This document shows positions 33,203 through 40,620 of a stretch of 51,066 nucleotides of DNA, one piece after another (the stretch's first letter is position 1; every line of letters begins with the position of its first letter). Both the position numbers and the translations under genes were made by a program. The notes under the pieces were generated by a model. That model saw only the letters and a list, made by a program, of their open reading frames with translations, made no database searches and was not told the DNA's origin. The DNA is from Candidatus Protoclostridium stercorigallinarum (lineage in GTDB: Bacteria > Bacillota > Clostridia > Christensenellales > Pumilibacteraceae): the NCBI GenBank assembly GCA_019113275.1, contig DXHS01000070.1, positions 1 through 51,066 of the forward strand, given 5' to 3'.

Positions 33203-34507
33203 ATGAAATATTTTCAGCCCGAAGCGGAAACGATGAGCGCCGCGGATAAGCGCGCCCTTCAATCCGAAAAGCTCGTGAAGACGGTAAAATACGTCTACGA
33301 GCGCCAGAAGCCCTACCGCGAGAAGATGGACGCGATCAAGCTCCGTCCCTCGGACATCAAGGGCATAGAAGATATCTGGAAACTGCCTTACACGATGAAG
33401 TCCGACTTACGCGCCAATTACCCGTTCGGTATGATGGCGGCGGACAGGAAAGACCTTGTGCGCCTGCACGCGTCCAGCGCTACGACGGGCAAGCTGACGG
33501 TCTCCGGACACACGATGCACGATATCGAAGTGTGGGCTGACTGCGCGGCGCGCTCGCTCGTCATGGCTGGTGCCGACGAAAACAGCATAGTCCACGTCTG
33601 CTACGGTTACGGACTCTTTACCGGCGGTCTCGGTATGCACTACGGCGCCGAAAGGCTGGGCGCGATAGCCGTACCCGCTTCCGCGGGCAATACGCAGCGC
33701 CAGCTCCAGCTCCTTACCGATTTCGGCGCGGACATCATCTGCTGCACGCCGTCGTACGCGATATATCTTATCGAAGAAATGGAGAAAGCGGGGCTCAAGC
33801 CCGGGCGCGACATCAAGCTCAAAGGCGGATGTTTCGGCGCGGAAGCGTGGACGGAAGAGATGCGCAGCGAGATCGAACGCCGCCTCGGCATACGCGCATG
33901 CGACGTGTACGGTCTCAGCGAGATAGCGGGTCCCGGCGTCGCCAACGACTGCGAGTACAAGACGGGCATGCACTTCCAAGACGACCACTATTATCCCGAG
34001 ATAATAGATACCGAAACTCTCGAGCCGCTGCCTACGGGAGAGCGCGGGGAGCTCGTCATCACCACTCTCGACAGAGAGGGCATGCCGCTGCTTCGCTACC
34101 GCACTCGCGATATCGCGGCGCTCGACGATTCGCCCTGCCCGTGCGGCAGAACGACGATCCGCATGAAGCGCGTCACGGGCCGCAGCGACGACATGCTCAT
34201 CATCCGCGGCGTGAACGTGTTCCCGTCGCAGATAGAGAGCGTGATACTCAAGAACCCCGCGGTGCAGCCGCACTATCATATCTACGTCGACAGGGTGAAC
34301 AACCTCGATACGCTGGAGATAGCCGTGGAGCTGTCGCCCGACGCGTTTTCCGACAAACCCGCCGACGTCGAAGCCATCCGCGCGAAGCTCTCCGCGGAAA
34401 TGGCGAGCGGCATAAGCGTAACGGCTAAGATAACGCTCGTTTCGCCGGGCACGATAGAGCGCAGCGAAGGCAAATCCAAACGCATAACCGACAGACGTAA
34501 GATCTGA
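33203..34507 (+). CDS. paaK: Phenylacetate-CoA ligase family protein (second copy)
   Basis: A 434-residue PaaK homologue, related to but clearly diverged from the first copy. The ATP loop reads SSATTGKLTV, with Ala in place of the first Gly seen in copy one. Other signatures remain (VYGLSEIAGPG, PCPCGR, RSDDMLIIRGVNVFPSQIE). It probably takes a different aryl acid. The ribosome binding site is AAGGGGAAG. It is in the same operon, 28 nt after iorB. Confidence 0.92.
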   Translation: MKYFQPEAETMSAADKRALQSEKLVKTVKYVYERQKPYREKMDAIKLRPSDIKGIEDIWKLPYTMKSDLRANYPFGMMAADRKDLVRLHASSATTGKLTVSGHTMHDIEVWADCAARSLVMAGADENSIVHVCYGYGLFTGGLGMHYGAERLGAIAVPASAGNTQRQLQLLTDFGADIICCTPSYAIYLIEEMEKAGLKPGRDIKLKGGCFGAEAWTEEMRSEIERRLGIRACDVYGLSEIAGPGVANDCEYKTGMHFQDDHYYPEIIDTETLEPLPTGERGELVITTLDREGMPLLRYRTRDIAALDDSPCPCGRTTIRMKRVTGRSDDMLIIRGVNVFPSQIESVILKNPAVQPHYHIYVDRVNNLDTLEIAVELSPDAFSDKPADVEAIRAKLSAEMASGISVTAKITLVSPGTIERSEGKSKRITDRRKI

Positions 34508-34527
34508 ACGAAACAGGAGGGAAAAAG

Positions 34528-34929
34528 ATGATCAAACAGCTTGCCGTATTTCTGGAGAACAGAAAGGGAAGGATAGGCGAGTGCTGCAAGGCGCTCAAAG
34601 AAGCGCATGTCAACCTCAGCTCCATGTCCATCGCCGATACGACGGACTTCGGCATCCTCCGTCTGATGACGGACGACAACGACAAAGCGGTGGAAGCGCT
34701 CAAAAAGGCGGGCTTCATGTGCGCGACGGTATCTCTCGTCGCCATGCAGGTACCCGACCGTCCGGGCGCCCTCGCCGACATCCTCATCGCTCTCGACGAA
34801 GCGGGCGTGAATATCGAGTATCTGTATTCGTTCGCGAGCGAAACGGGCAGCGCGCACATCGGCTTCAAGACCGAGGACGTAGACGCCGCCCTCGCCGTGC
34901 TGGATAAGCTGGGCGTAAAAGTGCTGTAA
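34528..34929 (+). CDS. Tandem ACT-domain protein
   Basis: A 133-residue protein of two ACT domains (about 3-67 and 70-133), the second with the amino-acid binding turn VPDRPGALADILIALDEAGVN. Such proteins commonly end Ior/PaaK operons. It likely senses an aromatic amino acid and adjusts the pathway, but no DNA-binding or enzyme domain is attached, so its target is unknown. AGGAGGG precedes the start. Confidence 0.9.
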   Translation: MIKQLAVFLENRKGRIGECCKALKEAHVNLSSMSIADTTDFGILRLMTDDNDKAVEALKKAGFMCATVSLVAMQVPDRPGALADILIALDEAGVNIEYLYSFASETGSAHIGFKTEDVDAALAVLDKLGVKVL

Positions 34930-34989
34930 AAAGCAAAACGGTATTCAAAAAAACGTGCGCGGGCGGGCTTACTGCCCTCCGCGCCGCAT

Positions 34990-35076
34990 GCCGCCGTGGT
35001 GAAATTGGCAGACGCGCCGGACTCAAAATCCGGTGGTAGTGATACCGTGTCGGTTCGACCCCGACCGGCGGCACCA
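34990..35076 (+). tRNA. tRNA-Leu, anticodon CAA
   Basis: An 87-nt class II tRNA with encoded CCA. Acceptor GCCGCCG/CGGCGGC, anticodon arm CCGGA-CTCAAAA-TCCGG (anticodon CAA, codon UUG), a variable arm TGGTAGTGATACCGTG and T arm GTCGG-TTCGACC-CCGAC are all visible. It is also a likely integration site, because its 3' end is repeated downstream. Confidence 0.95.
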
Positions 35077-35116
35077 AACGACAGAGGCAGGGCTTTACGT
35101 CCTGCCTCTGTCGTTT
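35076..35116 (+). terminator. Terminator of tRNA-Leu
   Basis: A 16-bp stem AAACGACAGAGGCAGG / CCTGCCTCTGTCGTTT with a 9-nt loop, starting at the tRNA 3' end. Confidence 0.88.
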
Positions 35117-35247
35117 GCTGCCGCCGCTCTGAGGTGTGAACCGAGTTTCCCGCAGGGAAACCTCGGGTCGCTCAGCCGAGGGCGCGCGCCTTCAAGCGCG
35201 CCCGAACGCCAACGCTGTTTTGCGAGAGGGAGCGAGCAAAACGCGTT
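35117..35247 (+). other. Hairpin-rich non-coding module between the two tRNA ends
   Basis: Three consecutive hairpins can be drawn: CCGAGTTTCCC/GGGAAACCTCGG (about 35143-35165), GGGCGCGC/GCGCGCCC (about 35180-35203) and TTTTGC/GCAAAA (about 35218-35241). ORFs crossing this stretch are short and unconvincing. It may be remnant island DNA or a small structured RNA. Confidence 0.45.
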
Positions 35248-35393
35248 ACCCCGACCGGCGGCACCAAAGCAAAAACGCCCCTTCGCGGGCGTTTTTGCTT
35301 TGGCGCTCCTTGGGAATCGAAAATTTGCGGGAGAGAAGCAGCAAAAAAATCAAAGCAACGAGAGCAAATTATTCGCTCAGCCGAGGGCGCGCG
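35168..35393 (+). repeat. Second 21-bp direct repeat, 205 bp apart
   Basis: TCGCTCAGCCGAGGGCGCGC plus G occurs at 35168-35188 and 35373-35393. Together with the tRNA-end repeat it shows two diverged tandem modules of about 200 bp downstream of tRNA-Leu. Confidence 0.8.
35266..35305 (+). terminator. Strong terminator after the duplicated tRNA end
   Basis: AAAGCAAAAACGCCC / GGGCGTTTTTGCTTT, a 15-bp stem with a 6-nt loop and internal T5, attached directly to the second tRNA-end copy. Confidence 0.85.
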
Positions 35394-35478
35394 GCTAATG
35401 CGTGCTTTTTGTCATTCGAAAACCCCACCATAGTGGCGGAGTTCGGAAAAGGCGAAATTCAATGAGGATCGTTTGTAT
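35306..35478. other. Non-coding, AT-rich start of the accessory segment
   Basis: Apart from the second 21-bp repeat (35373-35393), nothing gene-like is seen. The ORFs listed on the plus strand here have no ribosome binding site and low-complexity translations. Confidence 0.4.
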
Positions 35479-35631
35479 TTATTTTTCATACAGTTTTTTA
35501 ATTTTTTCTTGTTTTTCTTTTGACTCTTGTTTTTTACGATGGTATTTTGCGTATTCTTTAATTATTGCAAGCAATAGTATAGTACTGCAAATAATTGCAG
35601 CACATATTATTATGGTACATTGCCAATCAAT
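35479..35631 (-). CDS. Possible 50-residue membrane microprotein without canonical start
   Basis: Directly after the TAG of the gene at 35635-36066, and in the same frame, lies an open stretch: a hydrophobic helix (CTIIICAAIICSTILLLAII) and a Lys/Glu-rich tail ending KLYEK. The first usable codon is ATT at 35631, with AAGGAG 9-12 nt upstream; no ATG, GTG or TTG is in frame. It could be made from a rare ATT start, by TAG readthrough as a tail of the upstream protein, or be a decayed end. The membrane-plus-charged pattern is not random-looking. Confidence 0.35.
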   Translation of the reverse strand: MDWQCTIIICAAIICSTILLLAIIKEYAKYHRKKQESKEKQEKIKKLYEK

Positions 35632-35634
35632 GGT

Positions 35635-36066
35635 CTATTCTTCTCCTTTTGCTTCTGATTTTACTTTTTCCCATTCTTCTTTAAGAATGATTTTTGATAG
35701 TTCAATGACTTTATCCCTTATTGCGAGATAATTTGTCGATGTGCAGACGTCTAAAATTTTTATTTGGTTATGCAACATTAAGTGCAAGGTTTCTCTTTCG
35801 TTCAAACGTAAAACTACTTGATTCCTCGCTATGTAATACTCAAGTGGTTTATAACTGTTTTGTGCCATATTTGCCAGCGCGAGCATTTCAGAAATGTATT
35901 GCCGCATTTCGTTCAACCAAATATTTCTTTTTTCCGAAACAGTTTGATTGAAAATCACTTTTTTGTTCTGTCGCTTTGACCATATATAACCGACAAGTGT
36001 AATTCCTGCTGTTATTAAGACTCCTGATACGGAGATAATTGCGACAATTACTTCCTTATCTAACAT
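35635..36066 (-). CDS. Single-pass membrane protein of unknown function
   Basis: A 143-residue protein. An N-terminal membrane helix (VIVAIISVSGVLITAGITLVGYIW, about 8-31) is followed by a cytoplasmic helical domain rich in Asn, Glu and Leu. Proteins of this form are frequent on mobile islands, where their job is unknown. It is AT-rich, sits just inside the tRNA-Leu-linked accessory segment, and may be followed by a second small membrane ORF in the same frame. I do not recognise a family. Confidence 0.65.
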   Translation of the reverse strand: MLDKEVIVAIISVSGVLITAGITLVGYIWSKRQNKKVIFNQTVSEKRNIWLNEMRQYISEMLALANMAQNSYKPLEYYIARNQVVLRLNERETLHLMLHNQIKILDVCTSTNYLAIRDKVIELSKIILKEEWEKVKSEAKGEE

Positions 36067-36350
36067 TTAACCACCTTCGTTCGTGAATTTTATACGTGAA
36101 TTTTATATTAGAGCAGCGTAAAAGGTATAAAACCTTTGTCTGCCTTTCAAAAACCGTGCTTTTGGTCGAGAGCAAAACGGATTTCTGCCTTAGAAAGCTT
36201 AATTTTCTATAAAGTTAACATAAACTTTATTAATTTCAGACGGCTCAGATCCTTTAGGTCTTATTAAGCTTCATTCGGCCTTTGTCATATAAATGTCGAT
36301 CGTATATCTTGATTTTTTTTGTTATTAAATATCTCTTTAATAATCGTTCT
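36067..36350. other. AT-rich intergenic region, nothing identified
   Basis: No convincing ORF. One TTATTAAA/TTTAATAA hairpin (around 36323-36344) is not placed to terminate either neighbour well. Confidence 0.4.
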
Positions 36351-38723
36351 TTAAGAGCGTTTCCAATAACGGTTAGTATAAGTGCTATTAAGATACTTCG
36401 CTGCGGTAGACGCGTTTGCCAACGAAGGTCCGGGAATACTCGCTCCGCTTGTCGCGGTACTATCATAAGAATACCACCAGCCGTTCGGATGTTCAAACAC
36501 TACGCTCGTCAGGCTGCTGCAATCACTGAACGCATAAGTTCCGATGCTCGTTACATTATTTCCGATCGTTACGCTCGTCAGTCCGCTGCAATCACTGAAC
36601 GCATTATTTCCGATACTCTTTACGCTGTCGGGGATCGTTATACTCGTCAGCCTGTTGCAGCCATTGAACGCAGAGCCCCCGATGCTCGTCACGCCGTTTC
36701 CGATCGTTACGCTCGTCAGTCCGCTGCAATCTCTGAACGCAGAGCCCCCGATACTCGTTACGTTGTCTGGGATCGTTATACTCGTCAGTCCGCTGCAACC
36801 ACTGAACGCAGAAATCCCGATGCTCGTCACGCCGTTTCCGATCGTTACGCTCGTCAGTCCGCTGCAATTATAAAATGAACATTCACCGATATTCGTTATG
36901 CTATCGGGAATGACAAGATCAGTAATAAGTTTACCACTCAAATATAAGTTATGTGCATGATAGAGCGGATTCGCAGTAGAGTCGTTAAATTCTATCGTAC
37001 ACCATGCCGCAAGATCGGTTATATGCACTTCCGTCAGTCCGTTGCATTCCGAGAATGCAGAACTTTCAACGCTCGTCACGCCGTTTCCGATCGTTACGCT
37101 TGTCAATCCGCTACAATCAAAGAACGCACGCCGTCCTATGCTCGTCACGCTGTTTGGTATCGTTATACTCGTCAGATTGTTGCAATATCCGAACGCATAA
37201 TCTCCGATGCTTGTCACGCTGTCGGGGATAATAAGCTCAGTTATGAACTTGCCGTTCAAATACAAGTTATGTGCATAATAAAGCGGGTTAGCAGTAATTC
37301 CGTCAAATTCGATTGCACACCATGCCGCAATGTCGCTTATATGTATTTCCGTCAGTCCGCTGCAACCCGAGAATGCAGAACTTTTAATGCTCGTTACGCT
37401 GTTTCCAATCGTTACGCTTGTTAATCCGCTACAATCAAAGAACGCAGAACCCCCGATGCTCGTTACGCCGTTTCCGATCGTTACGCTCGTCAACCCGCTA
37501 CAACCATAGAACGTAAGATCACCGATGCTCTTTACATTGTCGGTGATAACAAGGTCGGTTATGAATTTGTCGTTCAAATACAAGTTATGTGCATAATAAA
37601 GCGGATTAGCAGGAATTCCGTCAAATTCTATCGCACACCATGTTGCAATATCGGTTATATGCACTTCCGTCAGCCCGCTGCACTTATAGAACGCAGAATC
37701 CCCGATGTTCGTCACACCGTTTCCAATCGTTACGCTCATCAGCCCGCTACAATCATAGAATGCAAAACTTCCTATGCTCGTCACGCTGTTTCCGATCGTT
37801 ATGCTCATCAACCCGCTACATTCATAAAACGCAGAGCCCCCGATGCTCGTTACATTGTCCGGAATGGCAATGCTCTTCAGATTGCTGCAATATCTGAACG
37901 CAGAGCCCCCGATACTCGTTACGCTATTTCCAATCGTTACGCTTGTCAGTCCGCTGCACTCATAGAATGCAGAATCCCCGATGTTCGTTACGCCGTTTCC
38001 AATCGTTACGCTCGTCAGCCCGCTACAACCAAAGAATGCGCCGTAAAGAAGATCACCGCCCGTTATCGTCACATTCCTGAGCGATGTGGGAATGTAATAG
38101 TATTCATAATAGGAATTTGCATAAAACTGTTTTGCGCTGGTTCCGCCCGTATAACTGCTCGTGCCAAAAATATAACCGAACAACGTGGAAGCGGAAGCGT
38201 CCGCTGCCGAAGCTTTGCCGCCCACGAACGGGAGCGTTATGCTCGTCAAACTGCTGCAACCAAAGAATGCGGAATTACCTATGCTCGTTACGCTGTGGGG
38301 AATTGTTGCGTTCTTAAGGCTGATGCAATTATTGAACGCTGACCCGCCGATGCTTGTTACGCTGTCTGAGATTGTTATGCTTGTAAGGTTGCTGCAATTT
38401 GAGAACGCAGAATTTCCGATATTCGTCACGTTGTCGGGAATCGTCACACTTGTAAGTGAGCTGCAATCACGAAACGCATACCGCCCTATACTCGTCACGC
38501 TATTACCGATGGTCACGCTTGTCAGTCCGCTGCAATCTTCAAACGTAGAATCTTCGATACTTGTTACGCTGTTTGGGATCGTCACGCTCGTCAGTCCGCT
38601 GCAACCACGGAACGCATAACTTCCGATGCTCTTCACGCCGTTTCCAATCGTCACGCTCGTCAGTCCGTTGCAATCACGAAACGCATAACTTCCGATGCTC
38701 TTCACGCCGTTTCCAATCGTCAC
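36351..38723 (-). CDS. BspA-like leucine-rich-repeat protein, C-terminal part after an in-frame TGA
   Basis: A 790-codon ORF in the same frame as the gene at 38739-42656, separated from it only by the TGA at 38739-38741 and five sense codons. It consists almost wholly of 23-residue BspA-type repeats (LTSVTIGNGVTSIGxxAFxxCSG). Roughly every six repeats these are broken by a module 'HITDIAAWCAIEFDG...NPLYYAHNLYLNGK'. The end (PNGWWYSYDSTA...NRYWKRS) looks like a natural BspA C-terminus. There is no signal peptide or ribosome binding site at 38723, so this is best seen as the separated second half of one surface protein of about 2,100 residues. Confidence 0.8.
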   Translation of the reverse strand: MTIGNGVKSIGSYAFRDCNGLTSVTIGNGVKSIGSYAFRGCSGLTSVTIPNSVTSIEDSTFEDCSGLTSVTIGNSVTSIGRYAFRDCSSLTSVTIPDNVTNIGNSAFSNCSNLTSITISDSVTSIGGSAFNNCISLKNATIPHSVTSIGNSAFFGCSSLTSITLPFVGGKASAADASASTLFGYIFGTSSYTGGTSAKQFYANSYYEYYYIPTSLRNVTITGGDLLYGAFFGCSGLTSVTIGNGVTNIGDSAFYECSGLTSVTIGNSVTSIGGSAFRYCSNLKSIAIPDNVTSIGGSAFYECSGLMSITIGNSVTSIGSFAFYDCSGLMSVTIGNGVTNIGDSAFYKCSGLTEVHITDIATWCAIEFDGIPANPLYYAHNLYLNDKFITDLVITDNVKSIGDLTFYGCSGLTSVTIGNGVTSIGGSAFFDCSGLTSVTIGNSVTSIKSSAFSGCSGLTEIHISDIAAWCAIEFDGITANPLYYAHNLYLNGKFITELIIPDSVTSIGDYAFGYCNNLTSITIPNSVTSIGRRAFFDCSGLTSVTIGNGVTSVESSAFSECNGLTEVHITDLAAWCTIEFNDSTANPLYHAHNLYLSGKLITDLVIPDSITNIGECSFYNCSGLTSVTIGNGVTSIGISAFSGCSGLTSITIPDNVTSIGGSAFRDCSGLTSVTIGNGVTSIGGSAFNGCNRLTSITIPDSVKSIGNNAFSDCSGLTSVTIGNNVTSIGTYAFSDCSSLTSVVFEHPNGWWYSYDSTATSGASIPGPSLANASTAAKYLNSTYTNRYWKRS

Positions 38724-40620
38724 GCTCGTCAGTCCGCTTCAACCACGGAACGCATAACTTCCGATGCTTTTCACGCTGTCAGGGATCGTTATGCTTGTCA
38801 GTCCATTGCAACTACTGAATGCTGAATCGCCGATATTTGTTACGCTGCCCGAGATCATTACACTAGTTAGTCCGCTGCAACCCGAGAATGCGCTCTTTTC
38901 TATGTTCGTCACACCGTTCCCGATCGTCACACTTATAATATACCGGGATTCCGTGAATAAATATGCAGGGATCGTCTGTACGTCATCTCCGAACACGACT
39001 GTGATTCCATTACTATTGGATCCGGCATTCACAAATACAGCAGAGGAACTTGATGAATTATTTACGGAAATCGCATTATAATTAATTTGCGTTATTCCGA
39101 CACAATTATAGAACGCATGCTCGCCAATTCTCGTTACACTGTTTCCGATTGTTACGTTTATCAGTCCGCTACAACCTTCAAATGCATAATTTCCGATGCT
39201 TATTACGCTGTCGGGAATGGTGGTGCTCGTCAGCCCGCTGCAATTATAGAATGTATAATTGCCGATGCTCGTTACGCTGTTTGGAATGATAAGGTCGGTG
39301 ATAAGTTTACCACTCAAATATAAGTTATGTGCATAATAGAGCGGATTCGCTGTAGAATTGTTAAATTCGATCGCACACCATGCCGCAATATCTGTTATAT
39401 GCACTTTCGTCAGCCCGTGGCATCCTTCGAATGCTGAACTGCCGATTCTCGTCACGTTACTCCCGATCGTTACACTGATTAAATTGGGGCGATAGGACGA
39501 ATAACTTACATAGAATAGGTAAGCCGGGATTGTTTTAACGGTATCCCCGAAAACTATCGTGATACCTGTGTCGTCGCCCGCATCACAGAATATATAGTTT
39601 GCAGAAGTCAGATCGTCAATTGCTATTGCATTATAGTAAATCGTCGTCAGCATGCGGCAACCATAGAATGCATAATTTCCGATGCTTGTTACGCATTTAC
39701 CGATAGTCATGTCCGTCAAATTGCTGCAATTTTGGAATGCATAACTACCGAGGCTCTTAACACTATCGGGGATGGTTACGCTTATAAGCGAACTGCAATC
39801 ACTGAACGCATATTTTTCGATATTTGTCACGCTGTTGGGAATATTCACGCTTGTAAAACTGCGGCAACCATAGAACGCGGCAAAAGCAATTTTTTCCACG
39901 CCGTCAGGGATGACAAGTTTCGTTACTAACTTTCCGTTGAGATATAGGTTGCCGGCATAGTATAACGGATTATCTGTAGCAGCAGATAAGGAAATACTAC
40001 ACCAAGCGGCCATATCGGTAATATTTACACGCTTTAATCCGTCGCAATTATAGAATGCGCCATAAATACTTGTTACTCTGTCATGAATTTTCACACTCGT
40101 CAGCCTGCTGTATCCGCCGAACACATATTTACCGATGCTCGTTATATCACTCGGAATCACCAAATCGGTCACAAGCTCACCGTTCAGATAGAGATTCTGT
40201 GCATAAGACAACGGATTTGAATGAAAATTCGAAAACGATATCCTGCACCAAGCCGATAGATCGGTTATATATACGTTTGTCAATCTGCGGCATCTTTCGA
40301 ACGCAGAACTTTCGATACTCGTTACGTCGTTCCCGATCGTTACGCTCGTCAACCCGCTACAATCATAGAACGCGCCGTAAAACAGATTGCCGCCCGTTAT
40401 CGTCACACTCCTGAGTGATGTGGGAATGTAATAGTATCCATAATAGGAACTTGTATAATAAGAATTTGCATAATACTGTGTTGTACCGGTTCCACCCGTA
40501 TAACTGCTCGTGCCGAAAATATAACCGAACAACGTGGAAGCGGAAGCGTTCGTCGCCGAAGCGCTGCCACCCACGAACGGAAGTGTGATACTTTCCAGAG
40601 ATGCACAACCTGAAAATGCA
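36480..40620 (-). repeat. Array of 69-bp leucine-rich-repeat units
   Basis: Tens of 69-bp (23-codon) units with the core ATCGTTACGCTCGTCAGTCC (plus-strand view). Some neighbours, such as those around 38570-38760, are almost identical, which shows recent duplication or conversion. Longer modules of six or so repeats are themselves repeated. Confidence 0.85.
38739..38741 (-). other. In-frame TGA at a conserved cysteine position of the repeat
   Basis: Minus-strand reading is GGT-TGA-AGC where the neighbouring copy at 38599-38607 reads GGT-TGC-AGC within a long identical context. A single C-to-A change therefore splits the gene. The frame is open on both sides and the repeat phase is unbroken. 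Confidence 0.85.

Larger units (their letters stand above)
35058..35268 (+). repeat. 21-bp direct repeat of the tRNA-Leu 3' end, 190 bp apart
   Basis: ACCCCGACCGGCGGCACCAA plus one more A occurs at 35058-35078 (the T-arm, acceptor and CCA end of tRNA-Leu) and again exactly at 35248-35268, outside any tRNA. Each copy runs straight into its own strong terminator. This is the footprint expected from tRNA-targeted integration (an att duplication) or a partial tRNA duplication. Confidence 0.85.

Noticed and set aside
35033-35465. Plus-strand ORFs of 121 and 109 residues over the tRNA-Leu repeats
   Set aside because: They start inside the tRNA or the hairpin module, have no ribosome binding site and cross two strong terminators.
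36282-38342. Plus-strand ORFs rich in Arg/Ser over the BspA gene
   Set aside because: Repetitive antisense translations of the leucine-rich repeats, with no start signals.
38739-38741. TGA read as selenocysteine or as a recoded sense codon
   Set aside because: No SECIS-like hairpin was found just downstream, TGA clearly terminates many other genes here (iorA, sigma factor, ispDF), and the repeat copies have plain TGC.
36480-40620. 69-bp repeats as CRISPR or satellite DNA
   Set aside because: They code for BspA-type leucine-rich repeats in one frame with a 23-residue period.
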